Assembly: GCA_002371335.1 (NCBI GenBank)
Contig: DFHP01000197.1
Coordinates: forward strand, 1 to 42,540
Length of the DNA stretch: 42,540 bases
From: Eubacterium sp. UBA3720
GTDB taxonomy: Bacteria > Bacillota > Clostridia > Lachnospirales > Lachnospiraceae
Direction of reading: 5' to 3'
A model generated the notes under the pieces. That model had not been told where the DNA came from, ran no database searches, and worked only from the letters and a program-made list of their open reading frames with translations. This document shows, piece by piece, positions 23,521 to 31,828 of this stretch (its first letter is position 1; each line of letters opens with the position of its first letter). The position numbers were made by a program, and so were the translations under genes.

Positions 23521-25866
23521 TCAGGATTTTTCCTTTCCGATACCCGATAGTACTATTCTGGCCAATATCAGGAAAACTATAGTAAATGCCGCCAGTATTC
23601 CCCAGGCTTTTAACATATGCTCATTCGTAAAATCAAAAAAATCCTCTACCTCATGAGGTATACTGACTCCCTGTTGCTGCATCTTCAAGGGAAGGGCATT
23701 TAAATTTGCCGTCGTGCCGTATCCTTCCATACTCCACCTGCATATAGCAAACCAGGATATCGTTTCCGTGGCCCCGTCCAGTTTAAAAATGAGCCCTGAA
23801 AACAGAATCTGAGGCATAAGCAGGATCGGTGCCACTGTCATAGCTCGATCTGCATTTGTAAACAATGATGACACAAACAACCCCATACCTGCCGATGCCA
23901 GCGCTGTAAGAAATGTCGTGATAAGAAGTTCCGGAAAAGGATGGAACATCAGTCCTTCTTCGGGAATGCCCACAGTCAGCGTAAACATTCCAATAATCAT
24001 CAGACTTTGCAGTAAACAAAGTATCCCAAGAACCAATATTTTTGACAAAATATATGAGGTAAGGGAAAGTCCTGTCATATATTCTCTCTTCGTGATATTT
24101 TTCTCTTTACAAACTTCCTGAATCGCATTTAACATTCCTACCCAGAATGCCGAACACGAAAGAGCAAAAAGAAGGCTTTTCGTCATCTCATACTGCTCGT
24201 ATTCCTGCCCGTCCGCCACCAGAGAGATCAGCAATGCCAGAAGAGGTGCCTGCAGGCAAAGCAGAAGCAATTTCTGGCGGTCATTTACGACCAGTTTTAC
24301 ATATCTGGCACAAAGCACCGGCAGCTGAAACCTCTTTTTCAGTTTTGGCGTCTTAGTATGCGGCTCTCTTGATTTGCCTGCAGATATTTTTTCTGACGAT
24401 GAGTCATACTTTCTTCGCCATCTTAACGGATCTTCAGTGATCATATTATAAACATCAACAACATCCGGCACTTCGAAGAAATCCAAGGCTTCCTTCAGTG
24501 ATCCGAAATAACACAGATTTCCGCCTCTTCCCATGAAAACTATCTTATCGCACAATTGAAGCTGCAAAGTACTGTGTGTTACCAGTATGACCGTCTTCCC
24601 GCTGTTAGCCATTCCCCGCAAGGAATTCATCAGACTTCTTTCTGTTCCCGGATCCAGTCCGGAAGCGGGTTCATCAAGGAACAATAGATTTGGATCAGAA
24701 AGCAGTTCTACTGCTATGCTTGCTCTTTTTCGCTGACCTCCGCTCAAAGCCTTTATAAAGCTGTCTCTCTTTTCGTTAAGCTCTACCACACTGATTGCAC
24801 GGCTTATAGCATTTTCCTTCTCAGCCTTTGTCGTATCTTTAGGAAGGCGCAGCTCAGCAGTATATGAAAGCATATCATATAAGGTCAGATTATCATAAAC
24901 GATATCTGACTGCGGAACATAGCCTATGATTCTTTTCAGTGAATCAAAGTTCTGATAGAGATTAATACCATTGATATAAACATCTCCCATGGCAGGCGGA
25001 AGATATCCACACATACAGTTTAGTATTGTGGATTTTCCTGCACCCGACCCGCCGACAATGGCTACCAGCTCGCCGGGTTTTATATTCAGACTGATATTTC
25101 TTCCTGTTATAAAAGATTTTTTCCCCTTTCCACGTGTAATGACCACATCATTGACATCAACGGAAATGCCGCTCCTGCAGCAGCAGAATGAGATGCTTTT
25201 TCTCGTAAAAACCAGTTTTGAAGCTGTTATGGTAATGACATCCTTTTCATGCAGCAGATACTTTCCTCTGATCCGAACGTTATTTACGATCACTCCATTC
25301 GCGCTGTCATTATCAATTATATAGAAGCTGCCGTTTTCGTACAGGATCGTTGCGTGATATTTGGATATGCTTACATGCGGCAAAACAATCTCACACCTGG
25401 GGTCCCGTCCGATCCTGATCTCGTTAATTCCATTTATAGAATATATATTCCATCTGTTTAAGGAATCCGGTGAAGAAAAAAACATCAGAACGCCTTCTGA
25501 AATAGTTTCTATTCCATCATCGATCCTTATAAAATCACCATCGGAAAGCTTTCGGGAAACAACAGCAGCATTATTATAAATCAATCCATTCGTGCTGGGC
25601 GTACGTGTGTAAACTGCTTTGTCCTCTATGACCCACTGGCCATTCCTGAAAACAAAACGCCCATGTTCTCCCGATACAAGCAGAGAGTCCATTACAATAT
25701 CGCATTTCCCTGACCTGCCAAAAGAAACAAATGACTTCTTATAGTCAGCGAGGCAGAATGTCTTTGGCGCATTATCCTTATCAAATATCGTGACCAGTAA
25801 TCTTTTGGACGTTCTGCCATCGTTCGGCTCTCGAATATACCTTATTGTTTTATCCAAATCCTGCAT
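23521..25866 (-). CDS. ABC transporter with two N-terminal FHA domains (Rv1747-like half-transporter)
   Basis: A 781-residue protein. FHA domain 1 (about 45-115) has GR at 50-51, SGEH (65-68) and N93; FHA domain 2 (about 147-215) has GR (153-154), SKYH (168-171) and NG (190-191). Both keep the phosphothreonine-binding residues. The ABC ATPase follows with Walker A GGSGAGKST (272-280), LSGGQ (374-378) and Walker B LLFLDEP (394-400), then an ABC-2-type membrane domain with about six helices (530-775). This order is that of ABCG half-transporters and of mycobacterial Rv1747, whose FHA domains bind phosphothreonines made by the kinase PknF. Last gene in the signalling operon, next to a Hanks kinase; export under phospho-control is inferred. 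Substrate unknown. Confidence 0.88.
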   Translation of the reverse strand: MQDLDKTIRYIREPNDGRTSKRLLVTIFDKDNAPKTFCLADYKKSFVSFGRSGKCDIVMDSLLVSGEHGRFVFRNGQWVIEDKAVYTRTPSTNGLIYNNAAVVSRKLSDGDFIRIDDGIETISEGVLMFFSSPDSLNRWNIYSINGINEIRIGRDPRCEIVLPHVSISKYHATILYENGSFYIIDNDSANGVIVNNVRIRGKYLLHEKDVITITASKLVFTRKSISFCCCRSGISVDVNDVVITRGKGKKSFITGRNISLNIKPGELVAIVGGSGAGKSTILNCMCGYLPPAMGDVYINGINLYQNFDSLKRIIGYVPQSDIVYDNLTLYDMLSYTAELRLPKDTTKAEKENAISRAISVVELNEKRDSFIKALSGGQRKRASIAVELLSDPNLLFLDEPASGLDPGTERSLMNSLRGMANSGKTVILVTHSTLQLQLCDKIVFMGRGGNLCYFGSLKEALDFFEVPDVVDVYNMITEDPLRWRRKYDSSSEKISAGKSREPHTKTPKLKKRFQLPVLCARYVKLVVNDRQKLLLLCLQAPLLALLISLVADGQEYEQYEMTKSLLFALSCSAFWVGMLNAIQEVCKEKNITKREYMTGLSLTSYILSKILVLGILCLLQSLMIIGMFTLTVGIPEEGLMFHPFPELLITTFLTALASAGMGLFVSSLFTNADRAMTVAPILLMPQILFSGLIFKLDGATETISWFAICRWSMEGYGTTANLNALPLKMQQQGVSIPHEVEDFFDFTNEHMLKAWGILAAFTIVFLILARIVLSGIGKEKS

Positions 25867-25887
25867 AAAATCTACTCCATATGATTA

Positions 25888-25911
25888 CCGGCAGGTGTTT
25901 TCACCTGCCGG
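25888..25911 (-). other. Perfect intercistronic hairpin between kinase and ABC genes
   Basis: CCGGCAGGTG-TTTT-CACCTGCCGG (on the plus strand) gives a 10-bp perfect stem with a 4-nt loop, without a T-run after it. It lies 22 bp before the ABC start codon, close to its ribosome site, and could limit or uncouple its expression. Confidence 0.65.
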
Positions 25912-25936
25912 ATCATAACGCTCCTGTTCAATCTTC

Positions 25937-27916
25937 TCATCGGATCTTAACCCACATGGCCGGCCTTACTCCTCCGCCTCCATCTACATTTCCATTAGCA
26001 GATAAAGAACCGTCGGAATTAACAATACACGCCTGTTCATTGGTTATGCCCGGTGTCAGCAACCACCACCATGTAGTACCATAGTTTTCATTTTTTAAGA
26101 TACCGCTTTCCCCTGCGTGTGATGTATAGGCTGCTTTTCTTTTTTCATCATTCGCAAAATAGTTTTTCGCTTCTTCATAGTTCAAAAGGAAAACATAATC
26201 TTCCGTACTGTTTCCCGGGTCCGAATCATACTCGCTAAGTTTTCCGGGTGATACATTTGTACGAAGGATGAATTGTTTCTGCTCTTCTGTAAAACACTTA
26301 TCATAGAATTTATAATTAAGCCATTCGCGAATATAACTGTCCTCCCATGTAACATAATTGAAGGAAGAATTATAGTGCATTCCTTCAATAACATCTTCCG
26401 TGATGAGCAGCATTTTATCACCCTGAACATCCAGAACTCTCCACACGATTGTTTCATCGCCGTTTTTCATAATATTATCGGTATCATACTCTCCAAATAA
26501 TACTGAATCCCCTACATATGCATGTTCTCTCAGATCCTCTATAATTATATCCGACATTGATGTTTCTGTTGGTTCCGACGCTGATGTTTCTGCTGATTCC
26601 GGCGTTGACGTTTCTGCCGGGTCCGGTGTTGGCGATTCCGTCGGTTCTATTGATATAGACGAAGCGTGTGTCTCTGATGTATCCGAAGTTTCTGATCTAT
26701 CCAAGGTTTCTGATTTATCATAAGTCTTTGACTTATCATCCCTGTCATGATTATTCATTCCCAAAATATAGGATCCGCAGTACAATACGATCAGAAAAAG
26801 AACGATCAGAAGCAGTCCGATAAAAATTCTGCGCATGATAAATATCGGATCATTTCCAAAACGAACCGGTTCCCTATGTATAATAGTCCTCTCAGACTTG
26901 GAGGGTCTTTCTGATCGGCTAGAAGACATAATACTCGGGGATCGACGAACCTTTATTGTATGATTGTGGGGCTCTTTGATTCCGTTTTTTGCATTCAGTA
27001 ATTCTTCTTTAAACTGTGTAGGTGATGAAAAACGCTTTGCCGGGTCCGGATCGCAGGCTTTCAGGATCACTTGCGCAAGCTGCCGCGACGCCTGGCATGG
27101 TGGATTAGGTTTTTCCCTGTTCAGACGGCGTCGAAGCGCCACCCCTCTTTCTTCAGAAGTCAGTATCTCTTTCTCCGTATTCTGAAACGGAAGACGCTTC
27201 TTATTCAAATAATAATACAAAACAAGTCCAAGCGAATAAGTATCCGCTCTTGAATCATAATGTCCTGATACTACTTCGGGTGCCAGATAGTTTGGAGTTC
27301 CTCTGCTCGTCATGCTTCGGGAATAACTGTCAAGCCGGCGTGCTATACCAAAATCACCCAGCTTATAAATCCTGGAAGCTCCCTGCGGATCATTAAACAC
27401 GAGTATGTTTTCCGGTTTTATATCTCTGTGGATCACGTTCTGACGAACACAGGCTTCCAGCGCACTGCAGATATCTATTCCGAGTTTGATCACTTCTTCT
27501 TCCGGAACGCTCCGGGCATTCATTATTTCATTTAATGGTCTCAGCAGTTCCATGCGGATATAGATCGTCCATCCGACATCATCGACCTTTTCTACGACCT
27601 TGTAATCTTCGATCGTTACTATGTTTGGAATATGCTTGAAAGAATCCATCATCTGGATTTCTTCGACACATTTATCTACCTGCTCCCGCAGGTAAGTCTT
27701 ACTTTGTTCGGCAGTATATCCTTCCGCATAGATCGAATCCAATTCTGCTTCATCTGAAGGAATAGATATGATCTTTACCGCAGAATGGCTTTCCATAAAA
27801 TCATCCCGCCGCACTGCTTCATAGACCGTACCATATCTGCCTCCGCCTATCCTTCTTACAATTTTCCATTCAGGCCATACATTTTCTAATAAATTGCTAT
27901 AATTTCTCTCTCCCAT
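25937..27916 (-). CDS. Membrane Hanks-type Ser/Thr kinase with DUF6273-like extracellular domain
   Basis: A 659-residue receptor-type kinase. The kinase domain (about 15-310) is complete: glycine loop GGGRYGTV (24-31), Lys48, Glu86, HRDIKPEN (163-170), DFG (188-190), APE (212-214). Ser/Thr residues in SYSRSMTSRGTP (197-208) form the activation loop. One membrane helix (about 364-386) is followed by a Ser/Thr/Glu/Pro linker (388-456) and an extracellular domain (about 465-659) with VWRVLDVQGDKMLLITED and WEDSYIREWLN, features of DUF6273, in place of the usual PASTA repeats. It probably phosphorylates the FHA-ABC protein and itself, and is reversed by the adjacent PP2C enzyme. AGGTGA precedes the start. 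Confidence 0.9.
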   Translation of the reverse strand: MGERNYSNLLENVWPEWKIVRRIGGGRYGTVYEAVRRDDFMESHSAVKIISIPSDEAELDSIYAEGYTAEQSKTYLREQVDKCVEEIQMMDSFKHIPNIVTIEDYKVVEKVDDVGWTIYIRMELLRPLNEIMNARSVPEEEVIKLGIDICSALEACVRQNVIHRDIKPENILVFNDPQGASRIYKLGDFGIARRLDSYSRSMTSRGTPNYLAPEVVSGHYDSRADTYSLGLVLYYYLNKKRLPFQNTEKEILTSEERGVALRRRLNREKPNPPCQASRQLAQVILKACDPDPAKRFSSPTQFKEELLNAKNGIKEPHNHTIKVRRSPSIMSSSRSERPSKSERTIIHREPVRFGNDPIFIMRRIFIGLLLIVLFLIVLYCGSYILGMNNHDRDDKSKTYDKSETLDRSETSDTSETHASSISIEPTESPTPDPAETSTPESAETSASEPTETSMSDIIIEDLREHAYVGDSVLFGEYDTDNIMKNGDETIVWRVLDVQGDKMLLITEDVIEGMHYNSSFNYVTWEDSYIREWLNYKFYDKCFTEEQKQFILRTNVSPGKLSEYDSDPGNSTEDYVFLLNYEEAKNYFANDEKRKAAYTSHAGESGILKNENYGTTWWWLLTPGITNEQACIVNSDGSLSANGNVDGGGGVRPAMWVKIR

Positions 27917-27974
27917 AAAATTTCTTCACCTGTCTATAGTGTTTAAGCTCCCTGCAGCTGGTGGAAAGTTTTAT

Positions 27975-28748
27975 TTATTTACTTCCAAAAATGTCAGAAA
28001 ACTTTGGTCTTTGCCATTTTACCTTGCATAATATGATCGTAAGATTATCTTTTCCTCCGTTATCCAGCGCTGCTTTTTCCAGTTTTTCTACAGCGGTGCG
28101 TATATCTCCTGAGGATAATATCTTTGCTATTGCGGGCTCAGGTACCATATCCGTTAGACCATCTGAACATATCAGATAAATATCCTTATTATGATATTTT
28201 CCGATCGCAACATATGGCTCAATGAGCATCTCATCCTCAGGTATTCCTAAATTCTGAGAAAGCGGCGCTTTTCCTCCAAAGGGAGACGGCATAGAATGAT
28301 CTACCGATATCTGGCTCATTTTTCCCATGGACCACCTGAATATTTTGCTGTCTCCGATATTGCATAAGGCAATTTCTTTTTCACAAAACATCAAAAGCGC
28401 TGCAGTAGTACCCGTCGAATAAATATTATTCTCATCCGCATATTCACAGATGGCTTTATTTGCCTGCGTACAAAACCTCTCCAGCTCCTTTACAGGCTGT
28501 TCTGTCTCCTTTATGAAAAGAGCTTCCATCGCCGCGATCAGAGACGCCTGTTCTCCTTTCTGCTCTCCCCCCATACCATCGAAAACGCCGAAAACACGTT
28601 TCTCTCCCGTTTTCAGGCATCCCGTCAAAGGATACCGTATGGTTTCATTTTCCTTTCGTATAATTCCATTACAAATGAAATTGTCCTGATTCATTTGCCT
28701 GCGTTTTCCGACATTGCAGATGCATGCATATTCAATATCATATTTCAT
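27975..28748 (-). CDS. PP2C-family Ser/Thr protein phosphatase
   Basis: A 257-residue PPM phosphatase without membrane helices. The metal-binding motifs are complete: NQDN (20-23), FDGMGG (56-61), STGTTA near 115, NIGDSK near 135, SDGLTD near 201 and GGKDNLT near 237. It should dephosphorylate the kinase and its substrates in the cytoplasm. Same strand as the kinase, 58 bp upstream of it. Similar to PrpC/Stp partners of PASTA kinases but placed with a different type of kinase. Confidence 0.92.
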   Translation of the reverse strand: MKYDIEYACICNVGKRRQMNQDNFICNGIIRKENETIRYPLTGCLKTGEKRVFGVFDGMGGEQKGEQASLIAAMEALFIKETEQPVKELERFCTQANKAICEYADENNIYSTGTTAALLMFCEKEIALCNIGDSKIFRWSMGKMSQISVDHSMPSPFGGKAPLSQNLGIPEDEMLIEPYVAIGKYHNKDIYLICSDGLTDMVPEPAIAKILSSGDIRTAVEKLEKAALDNGGKDNLTIILCKVKWQRPKFSDIFGSK

Positions 28749-28803
28749 TGTCTTACCCCTCTAAGATTTCTCTATATGAATACTGTTATTAATCATTATA
28801 AAA

Positions 28804-28856
28804 TTCAAGTCTCGCTCGCGAGACCCGGCGCAGGGTTCGGGACAGCTTCAGCTGAC
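28804..28856. repeat. Repeat family B, copy 3
   Basis: A 53-bp element nearly identical to 14111-14163 (6 differences), containing GTCTCGCTCGCGAGAC. It lies between the zinc-ribbon gene and the phosphatase gene, within the presumed operon. Confidence 0.8.
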
Positions 28857-28923
28857 CTGATATTATCATATTTCATATTGTCCTGTTAAGACCATGTTTT
28901 ATACTCTCTGTTCAGAATACATT

Positions 28924-30198
28924 TTATGGCCCATAGGCAACTATTTCAGAGATGCAGCAGTCAGAATCTTCCCCTTCCCTTACTTGATCAATTGTAAATT
29001 TCAGACGCTCCGTACTGACTGGCTCTGTGAACGACACAAACTGTACAGTCCTTTGCCCGGAGCAATTAAGCACATACTCTTCAGTATCTGTCGTCAATGT
29101 CATCCGTGTGGGCGTCGTGTTTCTGCTCCAGACATCCGGTGCCCGCCAGTTGCCCAGATATAGCTCCAGAAACTGTACTTCTCTTACTCCATTTAATCTA
29201 AGCGTCAGCGATTCTCCGACTCCATATCCATCTGCTCCTTCCTGCCAGGATGTAATAACATCACCGTCAACAGCTTTTCCCGGGTCGTTTATATAGACGA
29301 TCCCGTTATAATCTTCCGGATTCTGATGTAGTTCTGATGAAGCTTCAGCAGAAGCAAACCAGAGATGCTCATGAGTATAAAAATCATCAGGCTCCACATC
29401 AGTTACAACAACTTTCGGGCGAGATGTCCCGGGATTCGGCGCAGGTTCGGCCGTCGGTGCCGGCTTGGCTGTCGGCGCCGGCTCGGCTGTCGGTGTCGGC
29501 TCAGCTGTCGGTGTCGGCTCAGCTGTCGGCGTCGGATTGACAGTCGGCGTTGGCTCAACTGTCGGCGTTGGCACGACAGTCGATGTCATCTGTTCACTTG
29601 AACTGCTGGAATTTGCAGCTTCGCGAATTACATACTTATCTCTTATTCTTAAAACCAACAAACGTATCAGAACTAATGCTATTATGATCAGCAAAACATT
29701 TCCAGCCGTGAATAATATGATCTGTATCAGATTTCTACGATTTCTGCCGGGATCTGTTTTTTTCTTATGTTCGGAATAAGTATTTTCCAGATTACTATCC
29801 TTACGAGGATTGCTCTGTATATCATATTTATCAGCATTCGTCTCTTTGTATGTGTTATGGTTCTGTTGTGAAGATAAAACCCCTGTTGCAGTTTTATCTG
29901 TTTGTTTTTCAGGATAATCACAGTTCAGCTGCATTGTTTTCCATGTCAGTTTCTCCTGTCCTTTCATATGGGAGCTGTTCATTGGCTCAGAATTTTGCTT
30001 TACCACTCCCGTTTTCCCCTGACCCGGAGGATTCACCCGGACTGTCCCTGTCAAAATTGAACTCTTAGATGTCTCTTCTTTTAATATACCGGTATTATTT
30101 TTATTTAATAATTCCGTATCGTCTCTTAACAGTGCTCCGCATTCTTTGCAATATACATTTTTTTCATCATTATACTTTCCGCATTTCTCACATATCAT
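28924..30198 (-). CDS. Zinc-ribbon membrane protein with Pro-Thr stalk and discoidin-like extracellular domain
   Basis: A 424-residue protein. It begins with a zinc ribbon (C3, C6, C17, C20), a long Thr/Asn/Lys-rich cytoplasmic region (about 30-155), one membrane helix (157-183), a Pro-Thr-Ala-Glu repeat stalk (209-256) and a C-terminal domain (about 270-424). That domain, with SASSELHQ-like start, DGDVITSWQEGADGYGVGE and later strand-rich sequence, resembles F5/8 type C or NADase-type glycan-binding domains. First gene of the signalling cassette; the topology is parallel to the kinase, so it may be a co-receptor or a phosphorylated target recognised by the FHA domains. No enzyme motif is seen; function unknown. 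Confidence 0.75.
   Translation of the reverse strand: MICEKCGKYNDEKNVYCKECGALLRDDTELLNKNNTGILKEETSKSSILTGTVRVNPPGQGKTGVVKQNSEPMNSSHMKGQEKLTWKTMQLNCDYPEKQTDKTATGVLSSQQNHNTYKETNADKYDIQSNPRKDSNLENTYSEHKKKTDPGRNRRNLIQIILFTAGNVLLIIIALVLIRLLVLRIRDKYVIREAANSSSSSEQMTSTVVPTPTVEPTPTVNPTPTAEPTPTAEPTPTAEPAPTAKPAPTAEPAPNPGTSRPKVVVTDVEPDDFYTHEHLWFASAEASSELHQNPEDYNGIVYINDPGKAVDGDVITSWQEGADGYGVGESLTLRLNGVREVQFLELYLGNWRAPDVWSRNTTPTRMTLTTDTEEYVLNCSGQRTVQFVSFTEPVSTERLKFTIDQVREGEDSDCCISEIVAYGP
29453..29578. repeat. Seven tandem 18-bp units coding for Pro-Thr repeats
   Basis: Units of the GTCGGTGTCGGCTCAGCT type, seven in a row with small changes, inside the zinc-ribbon protein gene. They encode the hexapeptide pattern PTPTAE on the opposite strand. 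Length variation by slippage is expected. Confidence 0.9.
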
Positions 30199-30411
30199 TA
30201 AGTTATTCCCCGGTTTTTCCAGAAACGACCTCAGCTTTCAGATCATCTGATCATCTGATTATTTGTTGTTTTCTTCGTATATCAGTATAAGACATTTTTA
30301 TCTTTTTGTTATAAGATTCGTCCCGTCTGATTCAACAATTATAGCATTTATTTATATTATGTTTAATATATTTTTGTTCATATTTTAACCGTTTCCCTAA
30401 AATTTCGTCAA

Positions 30412-30445
30412 AAAAGGAGCAGACTATTAAATATCTGCTCCTTTT
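30412..30445. terminator. Bidirectional terminator
   Basis: AAAAGGAGCAGA (30412-30423) and TCTGCTCCTTTT (30434-30445) pair perfectly over 12 bp. It lies between the CDF gene stop and the start region of the signalling cassette, both on the minus strand, and insulates them. Confidence 0.85.
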
Positions 30446-30465
30446 ATGTCTCTCTCAGTTATATA

Positions 30466-30533
30466 TTAAAACTTCCCACTTCATGCTGCAGAGTCAGTTG
30501 CGATCATGAAAAATGATACGTGGGAAGTTTTTA
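30466..30533. repeat. Palindromic repeat family E, copy 2
   Basis: AAAACTTCCCAC ... GTGGGAAGTTTTT with an internal CATGA/TCATG pairing. It resembles 6541-6596 on the opposite strand. It may also serve as terminator for the CDF gene. Confidence 0.55.
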
Positions 30534-30562
30534 TTATATATTGCCCCATCTGATCAGATTGT

Positions 30563-31750
30563 TCATGATTCACTGAAATCGGTATCTATACCGATCTGCA
30601 GTTTGTATTCCGGGAACGCCTTCTGTACATCCTTATAAACCTGCCGGTAGACCTCGGTCCGATCCTCCGCGTCGAAGCTTATGATAATGTCAAAACGGAT
30701 CGTTTTTTCTTTTCTGTCTATATAGAATCCATGCATCTGAAGAACATAAGGATTGGATAAGGCTATCTCTCCGGCAAGTTTCCTTGCTTCGACCGCCTCC
30801 GGATCCTTTGTGTTCACGGAATAGACTCCAATTGCCGTAAGAATGACATCATGCTTTTTGTATACATCTAGTGTTATCCTTCTTATCAGCTGATCAAGAT
30901 CTCCTACATTAAATGTATCCGGGACTTCAATATGTACTGATCCGCTGTAAATATCCGGCCCGTAGTTATGCATGATCAGATCATATGCGCCGTTAACCTC
31001 AGGATACTGCGCGATCGTCTTTTTTATGTCTCTTGCCAGTTTGGCTTCCACACGTTCACCAAGGATCTTCGACAATGTTTCTCCGAGCATCTCTATTCCG
31101 GATTTTATGATCACTGCCGCAATGATAGCGCCGAGCCATGCCTCAAGGGAGATGTGAAATACAATGTAGATCACTGCGGCCGCAAGCGTGGATGCAGAAA
31201 TAATGGAATCAAGCGTCGCATCCTCACCCGAATTGATCAGAGAATCTGAATTTACACTCTCTCCCGTTTTTTTCACATATCTTCCAAGAACTACCTTTGT
31301 GACAACGCCCACCGCAACTATGATCAGTGCCGCCGCCGAATAATCCGGAACATCCGGATGTATTATCTTTTTCACAGATTCCGTAAATGCTGTTATACCC
31401 GCATACAGGACCAGGAGCGATATTACCATTGCGCTCAGATACTCCACCCTGCCATAGCCAAAGGGATGCTTTCTGTCAGCGGGCTTGCCTGCCAGCTTTG
31501 TGCCGACAATCGTAATGACAGAACTCGCCGCGTCCGAAAGGTTGTTTACGGCGTCCATAACGATCGCGATCGAATTAGATGTCAGTCCTACGACGGCCTT
31601 GAAAACCGCGAGAAATACATTTGCCAGAATACCGATCAGGCTGGTTCTTATGATCTTTCTGTCACGCGCCTCTGCCTTGTTCATGCCTGCTTCATCAAGC
31701 GGATCCTTTCCGTCGGGCAAACCCTGTATCCTTTCCATCATTGAACCCAT
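30563..31750 (-). CDS. Cation diffusion facilitator, Mn-type metal sites
   Basis: A 395-residue CDF transporter with six helices and cytoplasmic C-terminal domain. The transport site reads NNLSD (NxxxD) in helix 2 and DATLD (DxxxD) in helix 5, the pattern of the Mn2+ exporter group (MntE-like) rather than the HxxxD of zinc CDFs. The C-terminal part runs about 75 residues beyond the usual ferredoxin-like domain (ends QIGIDTDFSES). I place the start at 31750, because AGGAGG lies 8 bp upstream; the longer frame to a TTG at 31825 translates across that site. It follows the acetyltransferase gene by 78 bp on the same strand. Confidence 0.88.
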   Translation of the reverse strand: MGSMMERIQGLPDGKDPLDEAGMNKAEARDRKIIRTSLIGILANVFLAVFKAVVGLTSNSIAIVMDAVNNLSDAASSVITIVGTKLAGKPADRKHPFGYGRVEYLSAMVISLLVLYAGITAFTESVKKIIHPDVPDYSAAALIIVAVGVVTKVVLGRYVKKTGESVNSDSLINSGEDATLDSIISASTLAAAVIYIVFHISLEAWLGAIIAAVIIKSGIEMLGETLSKILGERVEAKLARDIKKTIAQYPEVNGAYDLIMHNYGPDIYSGSVHIEVPDTFNVGDLDQLIRRITLDVYKKHDVILTAIGVYSVNTKDPEAVEARKLAGEIALSNPYVLQMHGFYIDRKEKTIRFDIIISFDAEDRTEVYRQVYKDVQKAFPEYKLQIGIDTDFSES

Positions 31751-31828
31751 CAAAATTTCCTCCTGTTTATTTGTTTCTTTCTTGTCTTCTTCTGCTTGTT
31801 CCATACCTTGTACAGTCATATACAAAGC

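Larger units (their letters stand above)
30199..30562. other. Upstream region of the signalling cassette
   Basis: On the minus strand an extended -10 (TGCTATAAT; TATAAT at 30338-30343) is the best promoter candidate for the cassette, with a weak -35. The rest of this 364-bp gap holds a bidirectional terminator (30412-30445) and a family E palindrome (30466-30533). No gene is seen. Confidence 0.5.

Noticed and set aside
29453..29578. CRISPR array
   Set aside because: The 18-bp units are contiguous without spacers and lie in frame inside a coding sequence.
31751..31825. Upstream TTG start for the CDF transporter
   Set aside because: A strong AGGAGG with 8-bp spacing precedes the ATG at 31750; the extra 25 residues are low-complexity and cross that site.
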